Source: an uncultured Alistipes sp. | Lineage (GTDB): Bacteria; Bacteroidota; Bacteroidia; Bacteroidales; Rikenellaceae | NCBI GenBank assembly: GCA_944321965.1 | Contig: CALUNH010000001.1 | Span: 1-64,000 of the forward strand | Reading direction: 5' to 3' | Length of the DNA: 64,000 nucleotides | Part shown: positions 50,695 through 60,682 of the stretch, piece by piece | Numbering within the stretch: the first letter of the stretch is position 1 | Layout of the letters: every line of letters starts with the position of its first letter | Translations under genes and position numbers: made by a program | Notes under the pieces: generated by a model | Databases searched by the model: none | Seen by the model: only the letters and a program-made list of their open reading frames with translations | What the model was told of the DNA's origin: nothing

Positions 50695-52101
50695 TCATTT
50701 CAGTTTTTCGATGATCCGTTCCAGTTCTTCACGACTCCGCAAGGCCCCCGCCGGAAGTTCCTCCCCGAAGCTCTGCAAGGCCGTTTCGGAAAGCAACTCC
50801 ACGCGGCTTTCGTCCGCCTGCGAGAGGTCGAGACCCAGGGTCTCGGCAAAAAAGGCGTAGACCGCCCGCCGTTTGTTCTCGCCGTAGTCGTGGCGTTCGT
50901 CCGCGAAATGGACGTTCCGAACCGCCGACTCCATCCCGTAGAAGCCCCAGATCCGCCGCAGGAAGGGGTATTCCAGCGTCGGGCAGGTCGAGGTCCAGTC
51001 GCCGCCGTCGCTCACGACCAGCGTCGGGCGTGGGGCCATTGCCGCCGCCAGCAGTTCCGGCGTACAGCTCCCGCCGCCCGCCAGCGTCACCGGGCGTCCG
51101 CTCTCGCACGGGCAGCCCCCGTCGAAGTGCGAAACCAGGTGCACGACCGGAGCCAGCACCGCAAAGCGTCCGTCGAGCAGCGCCAGCAGCAGCGCGTGCG
51201 TCGCACCGCCCGAACCGCCCGTCGCAGCCAAGCGTGTCATATCGATATCGCGGCGCGAGGCCACCACCCAATCCGTCACGATCTTCGACCACAAGGCCTG
51301 AAGCTGCATCGCGTAGGGCCGTGTATGCGCCTCGCGCCCCACCTGGCGCTCCGAATCGCCCCAGCCGAAGATATCCATGTCGACCGCCACGGCACCCATG
51401 CGCGCGAAGGTCGCCATACGCAGCTGCTGGTCCGCGCGGTAGCGGCCGCCCTCCCAGTGGCCCGAGGGCGAAACGATCAGCGGGTGCGGGCCCTTCGCAA
51501 GCGGGGCGTAGATCGTGCCGCAGACGTAGAGTCCCGGCAGGGTTTCAAGGGCGTAGTTCCGGGTCGTATAGCCGTCGTGGCGCACTTCACGCCCCAGCCG
51601 CACGTCGGGATCGTCAACTACGCCCCGCAGAAAAGGTTCGAGAGCCAAAGCCTCGCGCGCCTCCGTCAGCAGGCATTCCCGACGCCGCTCCCACGAAGCG
51701 CTGTCGGGGGAAAGCGCCGACAGCCACTGCAGCAGCCGCTCGCCGTCGGCCGGTGTACGGCGATAGTATTCATAGGGTTGGACCGTAATCCGGATCTCTC
51801 CGCCAGGTGTCGTCCGGCGGCTCCACACCAGATCGGCCGGCCGGAGCAGGTTGTCCAGCGTCTCGTCAAGCGAATAGGGGCGGATGCGGAAGGCTCCCCA
51901 GTTGACCTGAACCGTATCGGGATTGAAGCGCTTGCAGGTGATCCGCACGTCGAAGCGCCGTTCGGCTTCCTGCAAGAAAACGGTCAGCGGATGCGGGCGC
52001 ATCGGATCGGAATCGGGAGATGCTGCTGCCCAAACCGGAATCAGGCAGCAAAGGGAGAATAAGCCTCGAAGAAGAATGCGTATCGGGAATCGCAGCAGCA
52101 T
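50695..52101 (-). CDS. Alpha/beta-hydrolase esterase with STN-like N-terminal domain
   Basis: A 468-residue exported protein (signal LFSLCCLIPVWAAA). Residues about 40-105 (VFLQEAERRFDVRITCKRFN, YSLDETLDNLLRPADLVW) resemble the STN/secretin domain found at the start of TonB-dependent proteins and FecR-like proteins. The rest is an acetylxylan-esterase-like alpha/beta hydrolase: LIVSPSGHWEGGRYRAD, AVDMDIFGWGDSERQVGR, nucleophile Ser in AATGGSGGATHALLL (about residue 295) and the His in DERHDYGENKR (about 401). It probably removes acetyl or feruloyl groups from pectic chains. It starts the leftmost transcript with DUF4861. A TTG 21 bases upstream is the only longer start and would lie in the -7 box. 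Confidence 0.82.
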   Translation of the reverse strand: MLLRFPIRILLRGLFSLCCLIPVWAAASPDSDPMRPHPLTVFLQEAERRFDVRITCKRFNPDTVQVNWGAFRIRPYSLDETLDNLLRPADLVWSRRTTPGGEIRITVQPYEYYRRTPADGERLLQWLSALSPDSASWERRRECLLTEAREALALEPFLRGVVDDPDVRLGREVRHDGYTTRNYALETLPGLYVCGTIYAPLAKGPHPLIVSPSGHWEGGRYRADQQLRMATFARMGAVAVDMDIFGWGDSERQVGREAHTRPYAMQLQALWSKIVTDWVVASRRDIDMTRLAATGGSGGATHALLLALLDGRFAVLAPVVHLVSHFDGGCPCESGRPVTLAGGGSCTPELLAAAMAPRPTLVVSDGGDWTSTCPTLEYPFLRRIWGFYGMESAVRNVHFADERHDYGENKRRAVYAFFAETLGLDLSQADESRVELLSETALQSFGEELPAGALRSREELERIIEKLK

Positions 52102-52119
52102 GGGAAGCGTCTTTTCATG

Positions 52120-52127
52120 CAAAAATA
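52120..52127 (-). promoter_or_regulatory. -7 box of the esterase-DUF4861 operon
   Basis: On the minus strand TATTTTTG followed by C is an exact match, 18 bases before the ATG at 52101. It covers the TTG that would start the longer frame. Confidence 0.6.
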
Positions 52128-52147
52128 GGAATTTTCGGCCGCATTTC

Positions 52148-52178
52148 TTTGTATTTACCCAAAAAGATTCTATATTTG
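52148..52178 (+). promoter_or_regulatory. Promoter of tRNA-Ser(GCU)
   Basis: TTTG, a 19-base spacer and TATATTTG followed by C, a full match to the Bacteroidetes -33/-7 pattern. The tRNA begins 38 bases after it. It diverges from the esterase operon. Confidence 0.7.
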
Positions 52179-52216
52179 CACACCCTTTCGGACGGAACAG
52201 TCCGCAAAGCGTGCCC

Positions 52217-52308
52217 GGAGAGATGGGTGAGTGGCTGAAACCACCGGTTTGCTAAACCGACGTACGGGGCAACCCGTACCACGAGTTCGAATCTCGTTCT
52301 CTCCGCCA
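52217..52308 (+). tRNA. tRNA-Ser (anticodon GCU)
   Basis: The acceptor stem GGAGAGA pairs with TCTCTCC and is followed by G and an encoded CCA. The anticodon stem-loop CGGTTTGCTAAACCG shows GCT, reading AGC and AGU serine codons. A long variable arm (TACGGGGCAACCCGTA) marks it as class II, and the T arm is ACGAGTTCGAATCTCGT. Its promoter is clear and a terminator lies at 52365-52403. Confidence 0.95.
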
Positions 52309-52364
52309 AGAGAGGGGGGGGGAGTGGAAAAGGAGGTGGAGCAAAACCCTCCGAGATCCCCTGC

Positions 52365-52403
52365 AAAAAAATCCCTGCAAACATGGTTTGCAGGGATTTT
52401 TTT
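52365..52403. terminator. Bidirectional terminator after tRNA-Ser
   Basis: AAAAAAATCCCTGCAAAC and GTTTGCAGGGATTTTTTT form a perfect 18-bp stem around a 3-base loop, with a T run on both strands. Confidence 0.9.
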
Positions 52404-52588
52404 GTCCGGTCGAAATACGAACAGGCTCCGCAGAAGCCGAAATACAGGAAATTAACGACCCGAATCTCCAATATTTCAAATTCATTTCAGTTTCAATGGC
52501 AACCTTTGCGGCAGGACTTCGGGAGCTCTGCACATTTTTTGCCGCTCCCAACCAATAACCCCGTTGCAAACTTATTGAAACAATGCCC

Positions 52589-53878
52589 ATGAAAAAACAC
52601 CGCCTCCTGCTGCTCGCAGCCATCGCACTCGGTGGCTGCCTCCCGAACTCCGTTTCGGCCCAACAAACCAAAAAACAGATCGGGAATACCCCAGAAACGG
52701 CTCTCATCGAACCCGACTCCACCGGAGAACTCCTCGCTCAACTCCGCAACATGCCCAATATCGAGGTCGGAAAAGGAATCTCCTTCCGCCCCAAAAGCAA
52801 CTGGTTCGAACTCACACTCCGATTCCGGATGCAGAACCTCCTGGCACTCTCGTTCGACGACGACTTCACGCTCACCAAAACCGACGCCCGCGTCAAACGC
52901 CTCCGCCTGCGATTCGACGGATACGTCTACTCCCCGAAACTCGTCTACTCCATCCAGTTGGGATTCACAGGATACGACGCCGAACTCCTCCCAAACGGAA
53001 ATATGAACATCGTCCGCGATGCCATCCTCTACTACGTCCCAAGCCCCAAATGGAACATCGGATTCGGACAGACCAAGATCAAGGCAAACCGCGCCCGGAT
53101 CAACTCGTCGAGCGCCCTGCAGTTCGTCGACCGAAGCATCGTCAACAGCGAATTCAACCTCGACCGCGATTTCGGATTCTTCGGCGAGTACAACCTCGAC
53201 CGCCAACAGGGATTCGACCTGGCATTCAAAGGCTCCGTAACCCTCGGGGAGGGTCGGAACTGGGGCTCGTCGAACAACGGAGGACTCGCCTACACCGGAC
53301 GGCTGGAGCTATATCCCCTGGGGCACTTCTCCGCAAAGGGCGATGTCATCGAGGGGGACTTCATCGGCGAAGAACAACCCAAAATCCTCCTCGCCGGGGC
53401 ATACGCCTACAACCACAAGGCCTCTCGCCTCAGCGGACAGCGCGGAGACGTCATGCCCGACAACGCTACCCGAAATATCGGCTCCTATTTCGTGGACTTC
53501 ATCCTCAAATACCGCGGATTCGCATTCTACACCGACTTCATGGGACGCACCTGCACCGACCCCCGCTTCGGGGCCGCAAACTCCGATTTCGTATACACCG
53601 GGTGCGGCCTCAACGTCCAGACCAGTTACCTCTTCGACAAGAAATGGGAGATCGCCCTGCGCAACTCAACGCTCTTCCCCGAACGCGAAATCCACCCGCT
53701 GACCGGCTACAAACGACGCAATCAGTCCACGCTGGGAATCACTCGCTACATCATCGGACATTCACTCAAGGTACAGGCCGACCTCTCCTACCATTTCTAC
53801 GATCGGGTGACCCACGCCGCAGGAAAACTCCCCGGCAACGGATGGGAATTCAGATTCCAGGTGGAGTTGGGATTATAG
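52589..53878 (+). CDS. OprP/OprO-like outer-membrane porin
   Basis: A 429-residue exported protein (signal LAAIALGGCLPNSVSAQ) composed of antiparallel barrel strands. The phrases SNWFELTLRFRMQNLL, LRFDGYVYSPKLVYSIQLGF, GFGQTKIKANRARINSSSAL and the closing FRFQVELGL fit the phosphate-selective porin O/P family, whose members form anion channels. The strand motif with Arg and Lys lining the pore would fit, but specificity cannot be read. Two ATGs lie in frame, 52583 and 52589; the second was chosen as it begins MKKHR. Its end overlaps the convergent exonuclease gene by 6 bases. No clear promoter is seen in 52404-52588. Confidence 0.85.
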   Translation: MKKHRLLLLAAIALGGCLPNSVSAQQTKKQIGNTPETALIEPDSTGELLAQLRNMPNIEVGKGISFRPKSNWFELTLRFRMQNLLALSFDDDFTLTKTDARVKRLRLRFDGYVYSPKLVYSIQLGFTGYDAELLPNGNMNIVRDAILYYVPSPKWNIGFGQTKIKANRARINSSSALQFVDRSIVNSEFNLDRDFGFFGEYNLDRQQGFDLAFKGSVTLGEGRNWGSSNNGGLAYTGRLELYPLGHFSAKGDVIEGDFIGEEQPKILLAGAYAYNHKASRLSGQRGDVMPDNATRNIGSYFVDFILKYRGFAFYTDFMGRTCTDPRFGAANSDFVYTGCGLNVQTSYLFDKKWEIALRNSTLFPEREIHPLTGYKRRNQSTLGITRYIIGHSLKVQADLSYHFYDRVTHAAGKLPGNGWEFRFQVELGL

Positions 53879-54367
53879 GATCTTAAGCGCAATACGCGCG
53901 CACGCCTCGGCATCGGCCAGCGCATGGTGGTGGTGTTCGAGGTCGAAACCGCAGGCCGCCGAAACGGTGTGCAGCTGGTGGTTGGGAAGCCGCCGCCCGA
54001 AAACCCGCCGCGAGGCCCGGCACGTACAGTAGAACGTATAACCGGGATAGGGCATCCCGTAAAGCGCAAACACCGCACGAAGGCACCCTTCATCGAAGGG
54101 CGAGTTGTGGGCCACAAGCGGAAGCCCCTCGATCAGCGGCGCCACCTCGCGCCATACCTCCGAAAAATCCGGAGCCTCGGCCGTATCCTCATAGGTCAGT
54201 CCGTGGATGGCCGTCGTGAAACGGCTGTAATAGTTCGGGCGCGGACGGATCAGGCTGTAAAACGTATCGCACACCTCCCCGCCGCGCACCACAACGACAC
54301 CCACCGAGCAGACGCTCGTGCGTTGGCCGTTGGCCGTTTCGAAGTCGATGGCCGCAAAATCCTTCAT
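53873..54367 (-). CDS. DEDDh-type 3'-5' exonuclease
   Basis: A 164-residue protein of the DnaQ/oligoribonuclease exonuclease superfamily. Exo I is AIDFETANGQ, with the Asp and Glu; Exo II is LVAHNSPFDEGCL; Exo III is HHHHALADAEACA with the His and last Asp. These four acidic residues bind the two metals. No other domain is attached, so it is not the DNA polymerase epsilon subunit proper and could act in repair or RNA turnover. The ATG at 54367 starts MKDFAAIDFET; longer frame is open but has no support. Confidence 0.9.
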   Translation of the reverse strand: MKDFAAIDFETANGQRTSVCSVGVVVVRGGEVCDTFYSLIRPRPNYYSRFTTAIHGLTYEDTAEAPDFSEVWREVAPLIEGLPLVAHNSPFDEGCLRAVFALYGMPYPGYTFYCTCRASRRVFGRRLPNHQLHTVSAACGFDLEHHHHALADAEACARIALKIL

Positions 54368-54441
54368 GGCGTGCGCTATTTTCCGTTGCAAAGATAGGGA
54401 TTTCCGCGGAAAAGCGAATTGAAAATCGGAAGGGGCAACAC

Positions 54442-54482
54442 AAAAAAGCAACGAAAACCGAAATCGGTTTCCGTTGCTTTTT
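54442..54482 (-). terminator. Terminator between guaA and the exonuclease gene
   Basis: A long hairpin, AAAAAGCAACG with CGTTGCTTTTT and further pairing AAACCG/CGGTTT inside, flanked by A and T runs. It ends transcription reading out of guaA through the repeats. Confidence 0.8.
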
Positions 54483-54554
54483 CATATTCTCCGAACGCAG
54501 GTCCGAATCGGAAATTCCTCATCACTCCTTCGGGTTGAAGCGCAGAATGCCGTC

Positions 54555-54983
54555 GGAAACCCCACAAAGGCCCTTCCGCCCCTAAAACCCCTTTCTTAAA
54601 GGGGCTTTTTGCATCGTCAAAAAGCCCCGCAAAAACCGACCGGCTTAAGAAGCCGGATTTATGGGCGAAGGAATGTTGAAAGGATCGGAAGCAAATCACC
54701 GCTCCCGACGGTCGAAGCGTGAATCCGCATACGACCGTCGAGGCGCGGAACCGCTTCGGAAACCCTACAAAGGCCCTTCCGCCCCTAAAACCCCTTTCTT
54801 AAAGGGGTTTTTATATCGTCAAAAAGCCCCGCAAATACCGACCGGCTTAAGAAGCCGGATTTATGGGCTAAGGAATGTTGAAAGGATCGGAAGCAAATCA
54901 CCGCTCCCGACGGTCGAAGCGCGGGACCGGCCCGGAAACCCCTTGAAGCCACCTTCGCCCATAGAACCCCTTTCTTAAAGGGG
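54555..54983. repeat. 203-bp tandem copies of a dispersed palindromic repeat
   Basis: Two copies of a unit start at about 54555 and 54758, 203 bases apart (checked at ACAAAGGCCC and CCTAAAACCC), and a third, shorter one ends at guaA, its palindrome 176 bases after the second. Each has CCCCTTTCTTAAAGGGG, then CCGGCTTAAGAAGCCGG followed by ATTTATGGGC, then GGATCGGAAGCAAATCACCG and the GGTCGAAGCG module. Related pieces occur at 75-116, 5877-6282 and 27180-27510. No gene is supported. Confidence 0.85.
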
Positions 54984-56510
54984 CTATTCCCACTCGATCG
55001 TGGCGGGCGGTTTCGACGAGATGTCGTAAACTACGCGATTGACCCCCTTCACCTTGTTGATGATGTCGTTCGACACGTTCGCCAGGAATTCGTAGGGAAG
55101 GTGCACCCAGTCGGCCGTCATGCCGTCCGTCGAGGTCACCGCTCGCAGCGCAACACACCGCTCGTAGGTCCGTTCGTCACCCATCACCCCGACGCTCTGC
55201 ACCGGAAGCAGAATCGCCCCCGCCTGCCAAACCTGGTCGTACAGCCCGGCGGCACGCAGCGAGTCGATATAGATTTTGTCGACGTTCTGGAGGATTTCGA
55301 CCTTCTCCGGCGTGATGTCACCCAGAATGCGGATTGCAAGACCCGGTCCCGGGAAGGGATGGCGCCCGATCAGTTGCTCGGAGATCCCCAGCGAACGACC
55401 TACACGCCGCACCTCATCCTTGAACAACAGCCGCAGCGGCTCAACGATCCGCAGGTTCATCTTCTCCGGCAGTCCACCCACGTTGTGGTGCGACTTGATC
55501 GTCGCCGAAGGCCCGTTCACCGAGCACGACTCGATCACGTCGGGATAGATCGTTCCCTGCGCCAGCCACCGCACATCCTTGATCTGCATCGCCTCCTCGT
55601 TGAAGACCTCCACGAAGTCGCGGCCGATGATCTTGCGTTTCTTCTCGGGATCCGTGACACCCGCCAGGTCGCCCAGGAACTTCGATCCGGCCTTTACGCC
55701 CTTGACATTGAGGCCCATATCCTTATAGGAAGCCAGCACCTCCTCGAACTCGTTCTTGCGCAGCAGGCCCGAATCCACGAAGATGCAGTAGAGGTTCTGC
55801 CCGATGGCCCGGTGCAGCAGCACCGCCGCCACCGACGAATCCACACCGCCCGAAAGACCCAGCACCACCTTGTCGCTGCCCAGTTTCTCGCGCAGCTCGC
55901 GCACCGTCGACTCCACAAAACTCTCCGAGGTCCACGACTGCCGACAGCCGCAGATCCCCACGACGAAGTTCTTCAGCAACTGCGTGCCGTCGGTCGAGTG
56001 GTAGACTTCGGGGTGGAACTGGATGCCCCACGTCTGCTCGCCCTCGACATGGAAGGCCGCCACACGCACGTCCTCCGTGCTGGCGACGATCCGATAGCTA
56101 TCGGGTACGCGCGTGATCGTATCACCGTGCGACATCCACACCTGCGTCGGCGAGGGAAGGCCCGCCATCAGGGCATCCGCCGGATCGCCCACCGTCAGCA
56201 TGGCGCGTCCGTACTCACGGCTCGGGGCCGGCTGCACCTCGCCGCCGAAAGCCGAGGCCAGGAACTGCGCGCCGTAGCAGACGCCCAGCAGCGGAAGACG
56301 GCCCTTGATGGCCGAAAGGTCGGGATTCGGGGCCTGGGCGTCCCGCACCGAATAGGGGCTGCCCGAGAGAATCACACCCCGCACCGACTCGTCCAAAGCC
56401 GGGATCTTGTTGAAGGGGTGGATCTCGCAATAGACGTTCAACTCGCGCACGCGACGCGCTATGAGTTGCGTGTACTGCGACCCGAAGTCGAGAATCAGTA
56501 TCTTTTCCAT
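54984..56510 (-). CDS. guaA: GMP synthase (glutamine-hydrolysing)
   Basis: GuaA aminates XMP to GMP with ammonia from glutamine. The 508-residue protein has the class I amidotransferase domain first: catalytic Cys in [13 protein letters not shown], His and Glu in [11 protein letters not shown]. The ATP-pyrophosphatase domain follows with the PP-loop [13 protein letters not shown]. The C-terminal dimerisation domain starts [12 protein letters not shown] and ends [11 protein letters not shown], the usual GuaA end. It lies 37 bases after guaB and is probably in one operon with it. Confidence 0.97.
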   Translation of the reverse strand: MEKILILDFGSQYTQLIARRVRELNVYCEIHPFNKIPALDESVRGVILSGSPYSVRDAQAPNPDLSAIKGRLPLLGVCYGAQFLASAFGGEVQPAPSREYGRAMLTVGDPADALMAGLPSPTQVWMSHGDTITRVPDSYRIVASTEDVRVAAFHVEGEQTWGIQFHPEVYHSTDGTQLLKNFVVGICGCRQSWTSESFVESTVRELREKLGSDKVVLGLSGGVDSSVAAVLLHRAIGQNLYCIFVDSGLLRKNEFEEVLASYKDMGLNVKGVKAGSKFLGDLAGVTDPEKKRKIIGRDFVEVFNEEAMQIKDVRWLAQGTIYPDVIESCSVNGPSATIKSHHNVGGLPEKMNLRIVEPLRLLFKDEVRRVGRSLGISEQLIGRHPFPGPGLAIRILGDITPEKVEILQNVDKIYIDSLRAAGLYDQVWQAGAILLPVQSVGVMGDERTYERCVALRAVTSTDGMTADWVHLPYEFLANVSNDIINKVKGVNRVVYDISSKPPATIEWE

Positions 56511-56547
56511 CGGTTCTAAATTATTCGTTCCGGATCCGGAGGGATTT

Positions 56548-58026
56548 TTAGTGCTCGCTCGAATAGTTCGGGGCCTCGCTCGTAATCGTCACGTCGTGCG
56601 GGTGGCTCTCGTGCATTCCCGAAGCCGTGATCCGGATGAACTGAGCCGTCTGCAGCGCCGGGATGTCCTTCGCTCCGCAGTAGCCCATGCCCGAACGCAG
56701 TCCGCCGATCAACTGGTAGACCGTCTCGCTCAGCGAACCCTTGAACGGCACGCGGGCGACAATACCTTCCGGAACGAGCTTGTTGATATTCCCCTCACAC
56801 CCCTTCTGGAAGTAGCGGTCGGCCGAACCCGCCTTCATGGCGTCGATCGAACCCATGCCGCGGTAGGCCTTGAACTTGCGGCCGTTGTAGATGATCGTCT
56901 CGCCCGGAGCCTCCTCCGTCCCGGCGAACATCGAACCGATCATCACGCAGTCGCCGCCCGCAGCCAGCGCCTTGACAATGTCGCCCGAGTAGCGCAGACC
57001 GCCGTCGGCAATCACCGGAACACCCGATCCCTTGGCGGCCGAAGCGGCGGCGTAGATCGCCGACAGCTGCGGAACACCCACGCCCGCGATGATGCGCGTC
57101 GTACAGATCGAACCCGGGCCGATGCCCACCTTGATGCCGTCGGCTCCCGCCTCGATCAGGAACTTCGCAGCCTCGGCCGTGGCGATGTTGCCCACCACGA
57201 CGTCCAGCGCCGGATATTTCGCCTTGATCTCCCGGAGCGTCCGCACGATATTGCGCGAATGCCCGTGCGCGGAGTCCAGCACCACGGCGTCCACGTCCTC
57301 GGCAACAAGCGCCGCCACACGATCCATGGCATCGTTCGTAATACCCACACCCGCTGCCACGCGAAGACGGCCCTTGGCATCCTTGCACGCATTCGGATGA
57401 TCCTGCACCTTCGTAATATCCTTATAGGTGATCAGACCCACGAGGTGCCCCTCGCCGTCCACAACCGGGAGCTTCTCGATCTTGTTGTTCAGAAGAACCT
57501 CCGAAGCGTGGGCCAGATCGGTGCGGTGCGTCGTGATGAGGCGGTCACCCGGGGTCATCACCTCCGATATCCGGCGATCCATGTCCCGCTGGAAACGCAA
57601 ATCCCGGTTCGTGACAATGCCGATCAGCTTGCGATCAGCGTCAACAACCGGGATTCCTCCAATCTTGTTCTCCTTCATCAGATTCAGCGCGTCTCCTACG
57701 GTATTCTCCTTCGAGATGGTAACCGGATCGTAGATCATGCCGTTCTCCGCACGCTTCACACGGCGGACCTGGGCCGCCTGCTCCGAAATCGTCATGTTCT
57801 TGTGAATCACACCGATACCTCCCTCACGCGCCAGCGCTATGGCCAACGGAGCCTCCGTCACGGTATCCATCGCGGCAGATACGACCGGGATGTTGAGACT
57901 GATATTTCGCGAAAAACGGGTCCGGATATCGACCTCTCGCGGCAACACTTCCGAATAGGCGGGTACGAGCAGCACATCGTCGAACGTAAGTCCTTCGGGC
58001 TGAACCCTCTCATTGATAAAAGACAT
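56548..58026 (-). CDS. guaB: Inosine-5'-monophosphate dehydrogenase
   Basis: IMPDH oxidises IMP to XMP, the step before GuaA. The 492-residue protein has the TIM barrel interrupted by two CBS domains (about residues 95-205). The start [20 protein letters not shown], the catalytic loop [16 protein letters not shown] with the Cys, the Arg-loop GYCGAK, and [13 protein letters not shown] are typical. The ATG at 58026 begins the standard N-terminus; a longer frame would start before the -7 box. A promoter is at 58052-58059. Confidence 0.97.
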   Translation of the reverse strand: MSFINERVQPEGLTFDDVLLVPAYSEVLPREVDIRTRFSRNISLNIPVVSAAMDTVTEAPLAIALAREGGIGVIHKNMTISEQAAQVRRVKRAENGMIYDPVTISKENTVGDALNLMKENKIGGIPVVDADRKLIGIVTNRDLRFQRDMDRRISEVMTPGDRLITTHRTDLAHASEVLLNNKIEKLPVVDGEGHLVGLITYKDITKVQDHPNACKDAKGRLRVAAGVGITNDAMDRVAALVAEDVDAVVLDSAHGHSRNIVRTLREIKAKYPALDVVVGNIATAEAAKFLIEAGADGIKVGIGPGSICTTRIIAGVGVPQLSAIYAAASAAKGSGVPVIADGGLRYSGDIVKALAAGGDCVMIGSMFAGTEEAPGETIIYNGRKFKAYRGMGSIDAMKAGSADRYFQKGCEGNINKLVPEGIVARVPFKGSLSETVYQLIGGLRSGMGYCGAKDIPALQTAQFIRITASGMHESHPHDVTITSEAPNYSSEH

Positions 58027-58051
58027 AATGAACGTGGATTTTTGTTGCTCG

Positions 58052-58059
58052 CAAAAGTA
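58052..58059 (-). promoter_or_regulatory. -7 box of guaBA
   Basis: On the minus strand TACTTTTG followed by C, 25 bases before the guaB ATG. Confidence 0.65.
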
Positions 58060-58161
58060 ATCATTTTTTTCGAAACGGCCTAATTTCAACGCCCTGTCGG
58101 CAACTTTTTTATCAACAATCTGTCAAACATTCCGAACCCGGCAACTTTTTCCCGTTTTCCC

Positions 58162-58190
58162 TTGTCCGGCCGACTTTTTTCTTAAATTTG
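58162..58190 (+). promoter_or_regulatory. Promoter of the TlpA-like gene
   Basis: TTG, an 18-base spacer and TAAATTTG followed by C. The spacing and sequence fit the Bacteroidetes pattern well. The ATG is 35 bases further on. Confidence 0.65.
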
Positions 58191-58225
58191 CTCCGGAATA
58201 CGAAACCGCCAAATCCGACCGGGAC

Positions 58226-59740
58226 ATGAAACGCATGCTTCTTGCCGCCCTCGCCGCCCTCGCCACGGCCTGCGGCCCCCGCCACACGATCGTGGCCACC
58301 TTCACGGGCTTCGCCAACGACACCGTCGTCATGCAGGCGCGACCCCTCTCCCAATATGCCTCCGCCACACCCCGCCCCGACATCCGCACCGACACCCTGC
58401 GGCTCGATGACGCGGGCCGCATCGCCGTCGACCTCGACGTCACCGAACCGCTGGTCTGCCACCTCATGCCCATGGAGTACTCCGAGGCCGGCATTCCGCT
58501 TGCCGGAGGCTCCTTCACCTTTATCGCAGAACCCGGCCAGCGCCTCGCGTTCGAATTCATCGCCCGGGACAACTGGCTCGAAGTCAATGCCGCCGACGGG
58601 TCGGCGATCAACGGCGACCTGGCGCAGTATGCCAATGCGTGGAACCCCGTGGGGGCCGGAATGGGACGCATGCAGGCCGCCATGATCCAACTGCGGGGGA
58701 AACCCGCCAGCGACAGCCTCCAACAGGCCTACCGCGCCAGCGTCAAGCGCGCCCAGGAGGCCAACGAAACCTATATCGCCGCACACCTCGACCGCCCGTC
58801 CTCGATCTTTGTCCTGAACCAATCCGGCAGCGCCACCGTCGAACGTTATTTCGACAGTCTCCGCCCCGATGCCCGCAACTCGATTTTCCGCCCCCTGGCC
58901 GACCAGATCGAGCTCCAACTGGAAGGCATGCGCGTACGCCGTGAGGCCGCCGAGCGTCTCAAACCCGGCGTCGAAGCCCCCAACTTCACCCTCCCCGACA
59001 CCGAAGGCCGCCCGGTCTCGCTCTCGTCGCTGCGCGGGAAGTGGGTCGTGCTCGACTTCTGGGGCTCGTGGTGCATCTGGTGCATCAAGGGATTTCCCGA
59101 GTTGAAGCGATGCCATGAGAAATACAGAGGCCGACTCGAAATCGTGGGCATCGACTGCTCCGACTCACGCGAAAAGTGGATCGAGGCGATCGGAAAGCAC
59201 GAGCTTCCCTGGATCAACCTCCTCGACACGCGCAAGGGGCGCCCGGCCGAGATCATCGACAACGTCTACGGCATCGGGGCCTACCCCACGAAGATCCTCA
59301 TCGACCCCAAAGGGCGCATCGTCGACATTTCCGTCGGCGAACGACCCGGGTTCTCCGAAAAACTCGAAGCGTCGCTCCTTGCCGCCGGCGTCCCCGGACG
59401 TCCGGAAAGCTCCGGGGGCAAAGTCTCCGGAACGGCCGTCGCCGCAACCGCCCGGTTCCACGTCGATTCCGTCGTACAACTGCGCGGACGCGTGGTGATG
59501 GCCCACGAGGTGCGCTCGTTCATCCCCGAGGGCGACACCGTCGAGTACTGGATCATCGACCGCAGCGGCGCACTCGAACGCGAATACGACCGCGCAACCG
59601 GCGGACAGAAAAACGGCACGCCGGCCCGGGCCGAGCTGAAAGCCCGCTACAAGGGGGCCACCGACGAGGGTTTTGCCGCCGGATACGAGGGCGTCTTCGA
59701 GGTCGTGGAGCTCGTCTCCGTCGAGAAGGCCGAAGAGTAG
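58226..59740 (+). CDS. TlpA-like thiol-disulfide oxidoreductase lipoprotein
   Basis: A 504-residue lipoprotein (LATACGPR, Cys16). The N-terminal 230 residues look like the DUF4369 domain that precedes many Bacteroidetes thioredoxins. A thioredoxin/AhpC-TSA domain (about 240-380) has the redox pair in FWGSWCIWCIKGFPEL (about residue 280) and the cis-Pro in IGAYPTKILID. Residues about 400-504 form a C-terminal extension (VHVDSVVQLRG-like, VEYWIIDRSGALEREYDRA) not usual for the family. Such proteins act on disulfides in the periplasm, in cytochrome or envelope protein maturation; the client is unknown. Confidence 0.85.
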   Translation: MKRMLLAALAALATACGPRHTIVATFTGFANDTVVMQARPLSQYASATPRPDIRTDTLRLDDAGRIAVDLDVTEPLVCHLMPMEYSEAGIPLAGGSFTFIAEPGQRLAFEFIARDNWLEVNAADGSAINGDLAQYANAWNPVGAGMGRMQAAMIQLRGKPASDSLQQAYRASVKRAQEANETYIAAHLDRPSSIFVLNQSGSATVERYFDSLRPDARNSIFRPLADQIELQLEGMRVRREAAERLKPGVEAPNFTLPDTEGRPVSLSSLRGKWVVLDFWGSWCIWCIKGFPELKRCHEKYRGRLEIVGIDCSDSREKWIEAIGKHELPWINLLDTRKGRPAEIIDNVYGIGAYPTKILIDPKGRIVDISVGERPGFSEKLEASLLAAGVPGRPESSGGKVSGTAVAATARFHVDSVVQLRGRVVMAHEVRSFIPEGDTVEYWIIDRSGALEREYDRATGGQKNGTPARAELKARYKGATDEGFAAGYEGVFEVVELVSVEKAEE

Positions 59741-59796
59741 GGAGTTCGAGAGCCTTCGCAAGCAAAAATTTCGCAGGCAAACACTTCTTCGCAGCC

Positions 59797-59834
59797 AAAA
59801 AAGAGGCGGGCGCTGTCGATGGACAACGCCCGCC
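59797..59834 (-). terminator. Terminator of the spoU-panB operon
   Basis: On the minus strand GGCGGGCG pairs with CGCCCGCC around a 14-base loop and is followed by a T-rich run (CTCTTTTTT). It lies 28 bases past the panB stop. Confidence 0.82.
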
Positions 59835-59861
59835 TTTGCCTGGCCGCTCCCCGCAGCGGGA

Positions 59862-60677
59862 TCAGTACTGCTCCTTCTCGTTGGGGAAGTCGCACGACTT
59901 GACATCGGCAACGTACTGCCCCACGGCCTCGGTCATCACCGTGTGCAGGTCGGCATAGCGGCGCAGGAAACGCGGCGAGAAACCCTTGTTGATCCCCAGC
60001 ATGTCGTGGATCACCAGCACCTGGCCGTCGCAGCCCGGGCCCGCCCCGATGCCGATCGTCGGCGTCGGGATCTCCGACGTCACCCGCGTGGCCAGCGCCG
60101 CCGGGATCTTCTCCAGCACAATGCCGAAGCACCCCGCCTCGCTCAGCAGATGCGCGTCGCGGACCAGCTTCTCGGCCTCGGCCTCCTCCTTCGCACGCAC
60201 GGCGTAGGTCCCGAACTTGTGGATCGACTGCGGCGTCAGACCCAGGTGCCCCATCACCGGGATTCCGGCCGAAAGGATGCGCTGAACCGATTCGAGGATC
60301 TCCTCCCCGCCCTCGATCTTCACCGCGTCGGCCTCGGTCTCCTTCATGATCCGGATCGCCGAATCAAGGGCCACCTTCGAGTTGCCCTGGTAGGTCCCGA
60401 ACGGAAGGTCCACAACAACCAGCGCACGCTCCACGGCCCGAACCACCGAACGCGCATGGTAGATCATCATATCGAGCGTGATGGGAAGCGTCGTCTCGTA
60501 TCCGGCCATCACGTTGGCCGCCGAATCCCCCACCAGAATCACGTCGACACCCGCGGCATCGACGATCTTCGCCATCGAATAATCATAAGAGGTCAGCATG
60601 GCGATCTTCTCGCCCCGCTGCTTCATCTCCGTAAGGCGGTAGGTCGTAACCGCCCGAACTGTACTCTCTACGGACAT
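59862..60677 (-). CDS. panB: 3-methyl-2-oxobutanoate hydroxymethyltransferase
   Basis: PanB makes ketopantoate from 2-oxoisovalerate with methylene-THF, the first committed step to pantothenate and CoA. The 271-residue TIM-barrel protein has [50 protein letters not shown] (the metal-binding region), [20 protein letters not shown] and [19 protein letters not shown], all typical. Length is normal. It is 5 bases after the SpoU methyltransferase gene. No panC is adjacent. Confidence 0.96.
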   Translation of the reverse strand: MSVESTVRAVTTYRLTEMKQRGEKIAMLTSYDYSMAKIVDAAGVDVILVGDSAANVMAGYETTLPITLDMMIYHARSVVRAVERALVVVDLPFGTYQGNSKVALDSAIRIMKETEADAVKIEGGEEILESVQRILSAGIPVMGHLGLTPQSIHKFGTYAVRAKEEAEAEKLVRDAHLLSEAGCFGIVLEKIPAALATRVTSEIPTPTIGIGAGPGCDGQVLVIHDMLGINKGFSPRFLRRYADLHTVMTEAVGQYVADVKSCDFPNEKEQY

Positions 60678-60682
60678 TTTTC

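Noticed and set aside
52217..52308. tRNA-Ser as an integration site for the pectin locus
   Set aside because: No integrase and no second copy of the tRNA 3' end were noticed on the other side of the locus; base composition does not change visibly at the border.
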